The notes below the pieces were generated by a model. The model had not been told where the DNA came from. It saw only the letters and a list, made by a program, of their open reading frames with translations, and did not search any database. Of a stretch of 64,000 nt of DNA, positions 46,332 through 60,994 are shown piece after piece. Both the position numbers and the translations under genes were made by a program. This DNA is from Fragilariopsis cylindrus CCMP1102 (Eukaryota; Bacillariophyta; Bacillariophyceae; Bacillariales; Bacillariaceae). The first letter of the stretch is position 1; the number at the start of each line of letters is the position of its first letter. The stretch covers positions 620,001 through 684,000 of the forward strand of contig FMBT01000291.1 of the NCBI GenBank assembly GCA_900095095.1. The letters run 5' to 3'.

Positions 46332-47264
46332 ATGAATGTCACTCAAGAAGCAATCGATACTATCGAAGAGGTAGCTAGAGTAACTCTTGGATGGCCTAGA
46401 CACCGTCGGTGGGAATCTACAGATAAAGATGCTAGATTTAAATCATTATTTGGTGCATCGAGTACAATAGTGGCAGAAATTTGGCATCGAATTGAAGAGA
46501 CTGTTGCTGCAGAAGATCCTAATGCTGAACGGAAGCATCTTTTATGGGCTCTAGTCTTTCTTAAAGTGTATGCTACATCAGAAGAGGTCCATTGCGCTAT
46601 TGTAGGCTGGCCACATGTACAAACCTTTCGAAAATATTCTTGGTATTTTATTGAGAAAATTTTTGATCTGCAGGATGATGTTATTGTTTGGAAGAATCGA
46701 TTCAATGGACAGCCTGATTTGGAAAATATCCTATTCGATTGTATGATATCTGTTGATTGCGTTGACTGTCCCTGTTCTGAGCCGTTCCCTGCAGTAAAAA
46801 GTATCTATTCAAAAAAATTTAATGGACCGGGTATTAAATATGAAGTAGGTATTTGTATCAAGACCGGGCATATTGTGTGGATAAATGGACCATTCCCCGC
46901 AGGCAATTCAGAGGTTACCATCTTTCGTAACGGCCTACTGTTACAATTAGCATACCCATGGGAACTAGTTGAATGTGATACTGGCTTACGAGGTTGTGAC
47001 AGGGCAAGAATACCCGATCAAGCAATGACTAGAGGAGAAGGTAAACAAAAGAGTGTTGTACGGGGAAGACATGAAATTATTAATGGTAAACTGAAAGTGT
47101 TCAATGTGTTGGTTGCTTATTTTCATCATCATGCTGGAAGGGATAGAGATGTGATGCTAAACAAGCATGGGCTTTGCTTTGGTGCAGTTACAGTCATCAC
47201 TCAACTCAAAATAGCAAGTGGTGAAATCCCTTTTGATGTTGAATACGATGTACACTACTCTTAA
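46332..47264 (+). CDS. DDE transposase-like protein (Harbinger/IS5-type DDE_Tnp_4 fold)
   Basis: A 310-aa single-exon protein from the ATG at 46332. The N-terminal ~130 residues are helical. The RNase-H-like catalytic core follows with three spaced acidic sites. The first Asp is in SVDCVDCPCSEP (D142/D145). The second is in LVECDTGLRGCD (D216). The Glu is in VRGRHEIINGKLKVF (E248). Between them is SKKFNGPGIKYEVGICIKTG...VWINGPFPAGNSE, a pattern I associate with Harbinger-like transposases in algal genomes. The frame is open and the acidic residues are all present, so activity is possible. In PIF/Harbinger elements a second Myb-like protein helps transposition; none is obvious here. A domesticated host copy is the main alternative. 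Confidence 0.75.
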   Translation: MNVTQEAIDTIEEVARVTLGWPRHRRWESTDKDARFKSLFGASSTIVAEIWHRIEETVAAEDPNAERKHLLWALVFLKVYATSEEVHCAIVGWPHVQTFRKYSWYFIEKIFDLQDDVIVWKNRFNGQPDLENILFDCMISVDCVDCPCSEPFPAVKSIYSKKFNGPGIKYEVGICIKTGHIVWINGPFPAGNSEVTIFRNGLLLQLAYPWELVECDTGLRGCDRARIPDQAMTRGEGKQKSVVRGRHEIINGKLKVFNVLVAYFHHHAGRDRDVMLNKHGLCFGAVTVITQLKIASGEIPFDVEYDVHYS

Positions 47265-47525
47265 ATACTTCTATACTAGGACAAGTAATACAAGTAGAAA
47301 TTTAATCGAGTAGAACTTTCAGTATTTTTTTATTTTCAAACATACCTGTAGCCTCATCAAAACAGCAATGTGTGACTATGGCAAAGAAAACATACTAAAG
47401 TACATAAAGAATCCTTCTATTGATACTACGATTATGTACTAGTACTACTGCTAAAGCTGTTCTAGAGGTACAGAAAATGTGAAATATAAAATCGATCTAT
47501 TTTAGTGCTTTTTCTATGTATTTTT

Positions 47526-48500
47526 TTATGATAAATAACTTTCTTCCTGGGATTTCTTTTTACAATATGACCATGTTTTAAAAAACGGGTCAGTGCGTAA
47601 TGAATAAACACAATGGTCATCCTTATCAAAGATTCCAGGGATGGAAGAAGAATCAGACAATAGTTTTGATGCTGTTTGGCTCCATAACAGCGCCTTCAAT
47701 TTAATAAAGAGATACTGGTCCAGGTCCTCCTTAACTAGGCGTTCTAGCTTGGAATGATATTCAGTCAAAGCTCTTTCCGAGAGGTTATCAAGAGCTGCCT
47801 GCAGAAAATCTTTCTTCTCTTTTTTCTTTGAATAAGAAATAGTTCCTTTGACCTGTTTACTATCGCTGTTCAAAACCTTAATCGATTTAATTCGAGGGTT
47901 CTTTTCAACAAGATAGTTCAATGCTCGGATGTCATTGGTTGTAGGCTTCTTTAATCCTGGTTCGAAAGAAAGTGTTTCCAGTACACTTGTTTCTGGCAAT
48001 TCGTAAGTGTTGATATCTAAATAATGTCTAACATTATCACCAGGAAGATTTTGAATAGAAAATGCCCTTGATAAATTGAACCAACCATTCCTTCGATGGT
48101 AATCTCCTTTGAAGGTAATTGATTTAAGAGTTGGTAAACAGGTGTGCCTAAGTACTCTATGCAACTGAGTCTCTGTTACTGCGAGATTTTCAAAGGTTAG
48201 TTTCTCAACCATAAGGTCAGATCTGGCTAGTAAATCAATGAAACGCATGACTATACTGTACAGATACGTAAAGCGTTGATTGCCATTCTTTGGGAGATCA
48301 TCTTCAGGAGGGCGAGCAAGAGTAATAATTTTTTTAGTATGATAAAGACAGTTAAATGCATTTACCGTCATAACTTCAATACCTGTAATCCTTGCAGTAA
48401 TCCTTGCTAAAGCCAGTTTCCTTTCCTCATCCGCCAGCTTCTGAAGACGGGGTGAGCGCCTTGGGATACAGATCCCGGTATTAGCATTTCTTTTCGCCAT
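47526..48500 (-). CDS. Leucine-rich, LRR-like protein of unknown function inside the element
   Basis: A 324-aa frame from ATG (MAKRNANTGICIPRRSPRLQ). The basic start with PRRSPRLQK resembles a DNA- or nucleus-directed tail. The middle has repeated L/I-spaced strands (LTFENLAVTETQLHRVL, CLPTLKSITFKG, VLETLSFEPGL, NPRIKSIKVL), like irregular leucine-rich repeats of F-box/LRR proteins. The C-terminus is K/E-rich and helical. No catalytic motif is seen. It is convergent with the transposase gene (261 bp apart) and lies inside the right inverted repeat. It could be element cargo or a host gene. Confidence 0.65.
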   Translation of the reverse strand: MAKRNANTGICIPRRSPRLQKLADEERKLALARITARITGIEVMTVNAFNCLYHTKKIITLARPPEDDLPKNGNQRFTYLYSIVMRFIDLLARSDLMVEKLTFENLAVTETQLHRVLRHTCLPTLKSITFKGDYHRRNGWFNLSRAFSIQNLPGDNVRHYLDINTYELPETSVLETLSFEPGLKKPTTNDIRALNYLVEKNPRIKSIKVLNSDSKQVKGTISYSKKKEKKDFLQAALDNLSERALTEYHSKLERLVKEDLDQYLFIKLKALLWSQTASKLLSDSSSIPGIFDKDDHCVYSLRTDPFFKTWSYCKKKSQEESYLS

Positions 48501-48835
48501 GGTATGTATGATATAAATAAATAATAAATAAATGAATGAATGAATGAATGTATCGATAGATTAGCTAAACCCATTAACAAGCTAGTCGCAACAAAAAACC
48601 TGAAAATCACACCATGGTTTCGTTTTCCACGATGTATTGGTACCGGGAATGAGGATCAATTTGTTTTCCACGATAGTAATCACCATGTTGATTCTTGCTT
48701 TTTCGTGCTTTTAGTGTGTTACAAATATACGTTGTGATTCTCTTCGAAAAAAAACAAAAATTACATCACATCAAAGTTGAATGAATCACGCTTTGAAGTT
48801 GTCGCTAAAATCTATCTAATAGTAACCCGGAGAGC
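48501..48835. other. Spacer with short AATG repeats
   Basis: Upstream region of the LRR-like gene, with a short (AATG)n tract near 48524-48550. Nothing else was seen. Confidence 0.5.
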
Positions 48836-49094
48836 TACGAGCTCGAATTTAACTGATTAAATTTCGCGTATATATATATGCGCCTCGCGTATAAATATAT
48901 ACATGAGGCGTATATATTTATACGCGCCACGTATATATCTACTTATGAGATGCGACCAAAAGGTTTGTCCCCCAAAAATAATTATAATGCCCCCCGTTAT
49001 AATTTGATCGCAGGTACTAAGATATCCGTTATACCCTCGCGCGCCTCATATAAAAAATACAATCGCGCGTAAGTCAATATCGCTGATGCTCCAG
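48836..49094 (-). repeat. Right inverted repeat with internal GCGTATATA arrays
   Basis: Reverse-complement partner of 42276-42534. On the plus strand it carries CGCGTATATATATATGCGC and ATGAGGCGTATATATTTATA-like units (about 48866-48935), then GTCCCCCAAAA and ATGCCCCCCGTTATAATTTG. The outer end is GCTGATGCTCCAG. Confidence 0.8.
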
Positions 49095-49900
49095 GTATAA
49101 TCAATACTTGAGCAGATCAAACAATAGTAAAAAATAGCTACAGCAGCTAGCTTCAAGCTATCGATAGTCTAATTAGTGGTAGATAAGCTAATCAATGCAC
49201 ATCTTTCTTTTCAACTTTTGGGGCGCGCGATTGCTGCTGCAAAATTGACACGAGAAAAGACAAGATAAATTATAGTTTTTTAGTGTCCCCCCCCCAAAAT
49301 ACACTACTGTAGTAGCTGCAGTAATTTTGCAAGTGCTGACGAGATTTCTTCTACTTTGATAAGACTCTATCTAATGTGTTTTTGTTGAACGAGCATCGAC
49401 TATCTATCTATCGTTATTCTAGTAGAGGCTTCACTTGCAAAATATTGAGTATATAAGGGCTATCAACGTTCACATATACAATGATACGTGCTATAGAATA
49501 AAAACAGTAATAGTATACTATTATTGCGCGTAGGAATATTTCATACAAATTGCATAGTATGTTTTATCCTTTCCAAAATTTTAAAATATAGAGAAAACAA
49601 TGTAGAGCTAATTGAATGTAGTCTTCTGTAACTAGTGAATTCAAACTGCAGTCTTTGACATACTATATAAATTTACTTTGGTTATTGTATGAAGTACATG
49701 TATGCCAATTCTGAATAGTAATCCGAAAAATATGATATCTGCAACTATCATATGAATATCCTACTAGTAGTGCCGGAAGTGGAGGCGAAGTGGTGTAAAC
49801 CAGGAAGCGACGTTCTTTTGATCGTGAATTTATTCTCCAATTTTTTAGAAACTATTTCGCGCCTTGACTCGCACTTTACCTTAAAATTCTAATCACTTGT
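49095..49900. other. Spacer between element and SMC6 holding a decayed SMC6 fragment
   Basis: About 800 bp with a C9 run near 49288 and TACTGTA near 49308. It also holds a fragment resembling the SMC6 last exon (listed separately). No intact gene. Confidence 0.5.
49382..49470 (-). pseudogene. Degenerate copy of the SMC6 C-terminal coding sequence
   Basis: It aligns with 49919-50002, part of the SMC6 last exon. Both carry TTGTTGAAC, then GAGCA, TCGTT, GAGGCTTCA, TGCAAAA and GCTATCAACGTT in the same order and spacing, with substitutions and small indels between. The frame is not kept. It is best explained by an old partial duplication of the SMC6 3' end. Confidence 0.65.
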
Positions 49901-52900
49901 TTAGGAAAACTCAATTACTTGTTGAACTGGAGCACCAGCTACTTCTCGTCGTTCTGGAGGCTTCATCTGCAAAACCTTAAGCATCGGAGAGCTATCAACG
50001 TTGCTAACATCTTGGGGTGTTATGAAAATGAACTGACGGTGACTGTAGAACAAGGAGAGAAACATTAGGTGAGAAGAGAACGAAACGTGTTCAGAACAAA
50101 ACCAAAGATACGCCAGAATGAAATGAATAGTGATACCTGTGTGACAAGAACTTACGACATCGCTTTACCAACTTGAATTAATGTGTCAATTATTAATTTG
50201 CGTGTAACGGGATCAAGAAAGACATCAAACTCGTCCATCACACGAAAAGGAGTTTCCAACATTTCCCCAAGAGCCAATAAGAGAGCAATAGTACTGCAAA
50301 AAAGAGGGGAGAAGTGAAGAGAATGTCAGATTTTGTTTCATTTAATATAAAATATATTTCTCAACCTATTACTACTATTCAAAACCTTACGTAAATGACT
50401 TTTCCCCACCACTTAGCGACTTGACGTCCTTCTGTTGACTCTGTTCGTCGAAAGCATCCTTTTGAACAATCAAGTTAAGCGATTCCTGATCGTGATCAAA
50501 TTGAACAGTACCAGCGGATCCTTTGATATTCACTGTGTGTTGGAAAAAGAAAAGGATAAGGTCAGAACATTAATCTTAACACGAGCAAAATCATGGCAGC
50601 AAAAGTTAACTATGTCATGTAGTAACCATTAGTACAAACTTACGAATCTCGTCGAATTTATTGCCTGAAAAGCCGCTGATATAATCACGATAGTGTCCCC
50701 AACGAGTCCTGCGATTCGCCATATCAGCGTCCAATTGTTTAGATACAGAATCAATCTCACTTATCTGATCTTTCTTGGCCAGGTAAATCTCCTTGGCACG
50801 AACATATTTATCGTATGCAGCATCTTCATCGTCGGAGTTCTCAAGCCGACGCTCTTTCTCACGTTCAATCCTCGTATTCGCTTGCTCGATTTTGCCAAGA
50901 TAATAATCTGTTTCTTTTAAATTATCCAAGTTGTCGGGAATTTGCACATTCTCAAGATCTTCATCTGTTGGTTCTTGGCTGTACGCAGACACTTGCGTGT
51001 CACCTGTTGCTCCCTCTTTTGCGTCTCTTTGCTTGCGTCGACGTTCAATGTTTTCACAATTGAATTGAATTCCCCGTGCGGATCTTAGACACGTGTTTGC
51101 AATTTCTTCCGCTTCCTCAATTTCAGCGGAATGAACCCGAACAAGTTCTGTGTATTGTTCTAGCCTTTTACGAGTTTTGTCCAACTTCTCCTTTTGCTGA
51201 GTCAATGCATGATAGTGTTGCGTCAATTCATTCTCTGCGTTCTTGATATCTACCAAGACTTTTTCGTTCCGGGCAGAAATTTCCGCAACATCGGCTTCTT
51301 TCTCTGCGATCACCGGCATCAACTTTTTCATTTCTTCCTGAACCTTTCCTTTCTTCTCCTTCACATCATCCAAAGTCTCTTGAGCCTCGGCAACGTCTGA
51401 TTCTTCTAACGTAGTGTCGACTTCCATTTCGGCAGACTCTGATTCTTGTGCTTTAGTGTCTTCGATATCCTTCTTTGCTTGATCAATTTCTTTATTAGTT
51501 TTGTACATTTCTTTCTTGCTAGCATTCCAGCGCTTCTTTAAGTCCGTGTGTTCATGTTCAAGTCTATTGTATTCGCGATTCAAATCTTTCAGTTCTTCGT
51601 TCATGGCTTGATATTCTTCTTTCGCCTCCTCGATGGCGGCAGTTCTATCAACACCAATGGATTGCTTTAGTCTGCGAGAATTAGCATTCATCACAAGCTT
51701 TCCACCCTTCAAAACTTTCCAGTTGTCTCCATGTGGAAGGAGAAAGACTTCTTTAATCTTTCCTCCACGGATGCAATGACGACCGTGGTTATCTTTGTCC
51801 AGAAGATTAGCTTCGCTATCCTCTTTGCTACGTGCAAGAGCTTTCTGATCAATTTTGGCATTGTCCACTAGGCAATTGAATATCAAATCATTCTCAATTG
51901 TTACGACGCTTGCAACGGTCTCGACGCCTTGCGGTGCTTCAGGAATGTTGTATCGAGAATGCTGAGATTGTTGGAAGACGTTACAGTCACTTTGACAACC
52001 GGCATCCCGACGAATCTTTTGGAAAAGCTTTCTATCTGCATCGTTGAACACAACAAATCTATCGAGTGCACCGGTCCCAATGGCAGCTTCTGCTAAAGCC
52101 GCAAATTCTTCCTTACCCGGTTGAACCTTACAGAAAAAGCCGACTGGACCAAGTACAGGTCCACGAAACTTGCGCTGTTGTGTTGCTCTATCGACTAATT
52201 GTTTCACCTTGTTACAACGATGACCAAAGACATCAAGCGAGTTACCTGAGGATGATTCCATACCTCTGATTTTACTGTCGATTCCTCTCACTTGATACTC
52301 GAGTTGAGAGACATTTTGACGCGCCCCCTGAACTTCAGGCTCTACTTTCTCGTAGGACTGTAGCAAGTCCGTAGTACTCTGTTTGAGCTCGTCATTTCGA
52401 ATTTTTCTCTCAGCTAATCTCTCTTCGGCGTCTCGAAGTCGTTCGTTTCTTTGCGCTTGTTCCGACTCGGCCGAACCGGCCTTTTTTACGATCTCGTCAC
52501 GCTTGCCTTGAAGACGTTGATTCATTTCTAGTAGATATCGATCGGCCTGTTTTTCTTCCTTACAGAGAACTTTAAATTGGGACTTGAACCGGCTTCGAGG
52601 TTCCGTTAAGTTCTTGAGTTCCACTTCTAATTCCCGTTTGCGCAGCGACATTTTGTCCGCTTCATTCGAGAGTTCATCCAATCGATCACGACATTCGTCG
52701 TTAGGGTTGTCCGCATCTTGGCTAGCAGCTTCGGCTTGTGTCAATTCTTTTTGTTTCTTTTCAGCTTTTGCCTCGAACAATTCCAATTGCTACATAATTA
52801 ATTTTTTGAAGAGGTAATGAAAGGAACAGAATAAGAATGCGTCAGCATAGGATACGTGTAAGAGATCGTAAAAAGATTAAGAAAAATAAAAATGTTTTAT

Positions 52901-54101
52901 TTGAACGGATACACAGTACAAACCCACATGATGTTAATGTACATACCTGCATTTTCCCCTTTAATCCCATCAACATCGTCCTGTAGGCAGACCAGCTAGC
53001 TTGTGTCTCGAACTTTGCTTTTTTTGATTCCAACTTGCCAATTTCTTGGTGCTGCTTATAAGCTTTCTTGGTTTCTACGACCAGTTCCTTGTCGGTATCG
53101 AGCGACTCTTCCAATCTATAGGCTTGGTGTTTCATTTCATCAATTTGTTCCATTGTGCTACCGTATGTGTTGTCGATCCGTTCCAATTCAGTTGCCTTCA
53201 TGAAAAATCTGTACTTGTCAGTGTCCTTGCCCGTCAAAAATTTCTTGGCTTCTTCTTGATCCAGGATCGCCACGGGATTTTCAACCTGGATATTGAGCTT
53301 GTCAAGCATCTCATCGAGATCCTTTTTTGACCGGGACTGTTCGACGTCGTCGGCACCGTATAACTTATATCCATTATACCCACCTCGCAATGCGATAGTT
53401 CGTTCCACGGTGATAGAGTCCCCATACACGTCATGTTTGAAACTATCATCACCCTTGTTGAGAAGTGTAACACGAATCTTCGCACAATTGGATGTGGTTC
53501 CCTTTCGTACCAATTCTTTCAAATTACGTGCTCGATTCGTTCGACGTGCTCCTGCTCCCAAACAAATCTGTATGGCGGCTAAGATAGCTGATTTACCTGA
53601 ACCATTTTGACCGGAGATAAAGTTGACGTTTCGGCACAAATCGACGGTTAATTTTTGATGGCACATGAAATTTTCAACGTATATTCTACTGATCACACCA
53701 GCTTCAGGGGGTTTGTTTGACTTGTTGATATTCCGGTCTCCAAGATAACCACCATTCGCAGTCGTAGCAGCCTCAGCTTGAGCTTCAGCCTCATCGCCGT
53801 CGCCGTCGTCGGTGTTGGTTCTTGAGCGTCGTGAGCTTGCTGCTTGTCGACGGCCGTTGTTTTCATTTTCCTTGTCAGAATTAGTCGTCTCGTTGTTGTC
53901 GGATTGAAGTTTTTGTTTGTTACGGTTGTTTCCGTTACTACGTTTGAGTTTCTTCCTTTGAGAATCGTTTTGCGCTGCTTCGCCATCGTCAGGTGAGGAT
54001 TTCAACGGAGAACCTCGTTTTCGTGGAGACTGTGATTCCGACGCACCGTGTTCGTTTACAACAGTCGATGCTTGATCATCAGGGGTTTCTTCCTTCATCA
54101 T
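49901..54101 (-). CDS. SMC6: SMC6, structural maintenance of chromosomes protein 6
   Basis: Core ATPase of the SMC5/6 complex for recombination, replication-fork and rDNA stability. Five exons: 54101-52947, 52789-50644, 50532-50391, 50293-50156 and 50042-49901. All have GT/AG borders and sum to 3723 nt (1240 aa) with intact frame. A ~120-residue acidic/basic N-tail carries RKRGSP. Walker A is FISGQNGSGKSA. A long coiled coil leads to a hinge (GPVGFFCKVQPG, NCLVDNA) and back. The signature is KSLSGGEKSFT, and Walker B RVMDEFDVFLDPV has the DEFDV form typical of SMC6 and not other SMCs. QFIFITPQD follows. All catalytic residues are present. Its start is 1.26 kb from the divergent ubiquitin-SDE2 gene. 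Confidence 0.95.
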
Positions 54102-57286
<3,185 letters not shown>

Positions 57287-57799
57287 AATTAAATGATTAC
57301 ATAATCCATCGTCTAAACAAGATTTTCCGAGATGAGGACTTAATTACTATTCCAGATGAATGAATCGAATAGTCTATTAAACCTAAAAAAAGTATCAGTA
57401 AACTAGACTGTATGTTATCTAGCCTGTGACTTATCTTTTTACTACTAGCTAGCTAGCTAGTTAGCTACGGTAGTAGGCTAACGTAATAATAGGGGTAGAC
57501 GGTATTCTTGTAATTTTTAAATTTTTCTAAAAATTGCGCGTTCAAAATTCGAAATGTGACAAAATCAAAAAACAGCATTGTTCATGATAATGATGATGGG
57601 ATGTCGCATTATTGCATGTTTATTGTAAAGTTTCGAATCAAACAACATATTAAAAAGTTAAGATATGCTATTCGGGAAGCTCTGGTTGATTGCTTTTTGT
57701 GGAACAAGGCAACAGAAAAAAGTTCTACGCGACGTAACAATATCACACACAAAGCAGCATCATTCTAGCAAATACTTGTACACACAAGAACGATTGAAC
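57287..57799. other. Intergenic upstream of RecQ
   Basis: A 513-bp spacer between two plus-strand genes with a short (TAGC)n run near 57447-57462. An open frame from 57556 overlaps it but lacks protein-like character. Nothing else was recognised. Confidence 0.4.
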
Positions 57800-60700
57800 A
57801 TGATGGCAACGATCAACGACGAAGATGAATTTGGAGATTCTTCGTTCCTCGACGATTTTGACGTTGATGCTGCGGTTGCTGGGGCAAATAATAGTAATAA
57901 TAATAATAGTAAAGGTACTACTGAGCCTCTTTCGATCAAAACATCAGCTGGGGCAATTGAATATAATAAAGGTACTGCGCCTCATCTGCCAAGCGACATA
58001 AGGTATCTCCAACAGAAAGTATCAGTAAGGAAAAATTAGAGGACTGCTTGAAGCGATATTTCGGTTACTCCTCATTTAAAAGTGGACAGCTTATTGCAGT
58101 CCAAGCAGTTTTACGAGGAGAGGACGTAACGGTCTACTGGGCAACGGGATCGGGGAAGAGTATTTGTTACCAAATCCCGGCCTTGTTTTCAAAGAAGGTA
58201 GTAATTGTGGTTAGTCCCCTAATATCTTTAATGCAAGATCAATGTCAACGCTTGAATGGTCTATCGAATGAAAAACTAGCAACTTACTTAGGATCTGCGC
58301 AAACTGACGGTATGGAGGAAGTAAGAGCTCTTCGTGGAGAATATTCTTTAGTGTACATCACACCTGAAAAACTAATGGTGAATGGATTTTTAGATCAATT
58401 GGCAAAACTCGACTTGTGTTGTGTAGCAGTGGATGAGGCGCATTGCGTCAGTCAATGGGGTCACGACTTTCGTAAAGATTACTTGTTTGCAGGTGAGGCG
58501 CTTAGAAATCATTCGCAACTTCGTTCGGTCCCTATAATAGCATTAACGGCAACAGCGGTTCCTCGTATCCAAGAGAGCATATCAAAACATCTTCAACTTC
58601 GATCACCACAAGTCAATAAGCAATCGTTTGATAGAACCAATCTTGCAATCAAAGTTTTCATTAAAGAACGTAGTAATCCTCTACCGTCAGCCATGGAAAC
58701 ATTAATCCGATCATTGACCAATGAAGAACAGAAAAAAGGCCAAGCAGGTAGTACCATTATCTATGCCGTCACGCGAAATATGACAGAAGAAATCGCGTCG
58801 TACTTACAACAACGTCTTCAAGCTCAAGGTAGCACGGTGGATGTTCAAGCATATCATGCCGGTATGACGACTACAAAGAGACATGAAACTCACGTTCAAT
58901 TTTTGACCGGTAAGACTGCAGTTGTAGTGGCTACCGTTGCATTCGGATTGGGTATTGATAAACCAGACACTCGAAGAGTTATTCATTGGGGCCCTCCTAG
59001 CAGCGTTGAAGGGTACTACCAGCAGATTGGCCGTGCCGGACGTGATGGTCTTCCAGCAGAATGTGTTATGTATACTTCAGCTAGCGATTTTGATAAATAC
59101 AGTGACGATTTTTACATCGGTCAGCTGCAGGGACATGCTAAACAAGCCGCAATCGATAGCACCCGATCGCTCAAATCGTTTGCTTTAAACAAGGAGGAGT
59201 GCCGACGAAAGAGCCTTCTAAATTTCTTCCAAGAAGTACCTTCATTCGGAGAGCGTTGTGGGACATGTGATACTTGTCTTGGGGCAAAAAAATATGGAAT
59301 TGATTCTCTTAGGGACTTTGGTATCGAAGCTAGGCTAGTTATGTCAGCAGTCGTTGCATTACAGGATCCATCAATGGGTACTATTGAAAACGTGTTGCAA
59401 GGGAAAGTTGTCAAAGACTATCGCTACGCATTCAATATCAATCCTGGAGAACTTCAGACTTTGATAAATGAGAAAAGAAAGTCATTGCCTAAAACAAGAG
59501 CCTCCTTGCAATATCTGAAGGAGACTATCTTGACGCTGTCGCAGAAGGGATACTTACAAGAAAAGACTAAATCCGCAACTGTGGGTAGTGGCTCGTTTAA
59601 GAGATCTTGGACCGTGTTTAGCACCAGCGTCACTGGACGACAATATCTAACGAATAAAAATGATCAGATTATGCTTCCTGTACCGGAATCACTTCGTGAA
59701 GCCGAACGTCAAGAGGAGACCAGAAATGTATGGTTCTTAAGAAATTAGAGGAAAGGGGAGTTTCACTTGACACACTACCATCCGAAGAATTAGAAAACGG
59801 CGATGGAGAAGTCATTCGAGCCTACACCAAATGGAATAATTATGTCGCATTGCAGGAGAAACTCGGAAAAGAAGACAGATGCGCCCACTGGAAGAATTAC
59901 TGTCCTTGATTCAAGAATGGCGATCAGCTGCTGCGGTCCAACACACCATGGCTCCAGCAACAGTCCTTCTAGAGCATGTGATGCTTTCGGTTACCTATTC
60001 TGTTGCAACGTTCCCACCTGGAGTGAAAGTACAGAAATCTGATCTGATTAATGCCGGAGCAAGGACGCGTGAGTTGGACTCGCTTGTTGAAATTCTTAAC
60101 AGCTGGATCGATCGATACTGTGCAGCTAAACCCTCGGCGAAGACAGAATCAGGATCTACGCAGCAACTAGAAGATCCTCCGATGAAATTCCCTCCTGGTC
60201 TTGTACAGGGAAAGAAGTGGGCTTTTGCGGTGTACAAGCCCGCAAAGAAAACAGGAAAAGCTACTTGGTGAGTTTTTACATCGTGTGTGCCATTGTTTGA
60301 ACATAATTATGCTACTATTGTTTTCTGAAATAAACTCAACTTTTTTCCTGAACTTTTAATTTAAAATAGGGAATCTTCCTACGATCGATTTATGAACGGT
60401 GAATCGGCTCAGGCAATTGCTATGGCCCCAGCTAACGGTCGTATTATTCAAATTTTGACAGTGGCTGGACATATCCAAGATGGATTCTTACTCGGTCGAC
60501 CAGTAGATTTGAACCGCCTTGCTTCAATTTCGCAACTTCCGTCAAAGAGCGAATGGGTTCAACTTGAGCAAGCAGAAGAATCGACCGGTATGAATGCAGC
60601 TGGAGACCCATCCACTTCAGGAGTATGCAATGGACAATTTACAATGACAGATTTTCTGCGACAAATTGTTGGAGACGATTTTATCAACACTCCTCGAGAA

Positions 60701-60808
60701 GAACGTTCAGAACAAGATAACGTGAAGTTTGGAGAATGGTGTAACTTTCTGAAGTGGTATCTTTTCTTAAAACGAAGTGGCATCGAACCAAGCTTCGGAA
60801 ATGAATAA
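57800..60808 (+). CDS. recQ: RecQ-family DNA helicase with HRDC-like region (one intron, three single-base gaps)
   Basis: ATP-dependent 3'-5' helicase of recombination and fork repair. Start at the ATG at 57800 (MMATINDEDEFG). The motifs are Q-motif FGYSSFKSGQ, motif I WATGSGKSICYQIP, Ia VVSPLISLMQDQC, II VDEAHCVSQWGHDFR, III ALTATA, V VVVATVAFGLGIDKPD and VI QQIGRAGRDG. The zinc cluster C(R)..ERCGTCDTC follows. Helical sequence after it (LLSLIQEWRSAAAVQ, LDSLVEILNSWIDRY) looks like an HRDC domain. Exons are 57800-60267 and 60370-60808. Frame is lost at about 58019, 59732 (G run) and 59876 (C). Adding one base at each gives 2910 nt, exactly 970 codons. The helicase core itself (58021-59700) is uninterrupted, so I do not call it a pseudogene. 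Confidence 0.88.
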
Positions 60809-60835
60809 GACTCGAATTTATTTAAAGTAGGCTAG

Positions 60836-60837
<2 letters not shown>

Positions 60838-60868
<31 letters not shown>
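60838..60868. repeat. (AT)n microsatellite
   Basis: Pure AT repeat of about 31 bp in the spacer between the convergent RecQ and HSF genes. Confidence 0.9.
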
Positions 60869-60871
<3 letters not shown>

Positions 60872-60994
60872 GTTTGCAATGAATAGAGTAGTAAAATATT
60901 GTATTTAAAATCCTCCCTAAGAAATATTATCGAAGTCCCCTTACTTTAGCAGTTATTATTTATAGCAGATTTGATACTACGACAAGTAAATCTA

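Larger units (their letters stand above)
42276..49094. mobile_element. Candidate 6.8-kb DNA transposon bounded by 259-bp inverted repeats
   Basis: Two diverged copies of one sequence lie in opposite orientation at 42276-42534 and 48836-49094, each 259 bp. Both share the outer GGAGC[G/A]TC[C/A]GCGAT, the middle block AAATTATAA...GGGGGCAT...TTTTGGGGGACAAA and the inner AAATTCGAGCTCG. Between them are a Harbinger/IS5-like DDE transposase gene (46332-47264) and three genes I cannot match to conserved eukaryotic families. The flanks (PHD gene, SMC6) are conserved host genes. This fits an autonomous element with terminal inverted repeats and cargo. Against that, the repeats differ considerably, the immediate flanks CTA and GTA are not a clean target duplication, and the repeats could be two independent MITE-like insertions. 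Confidence 0.5.
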
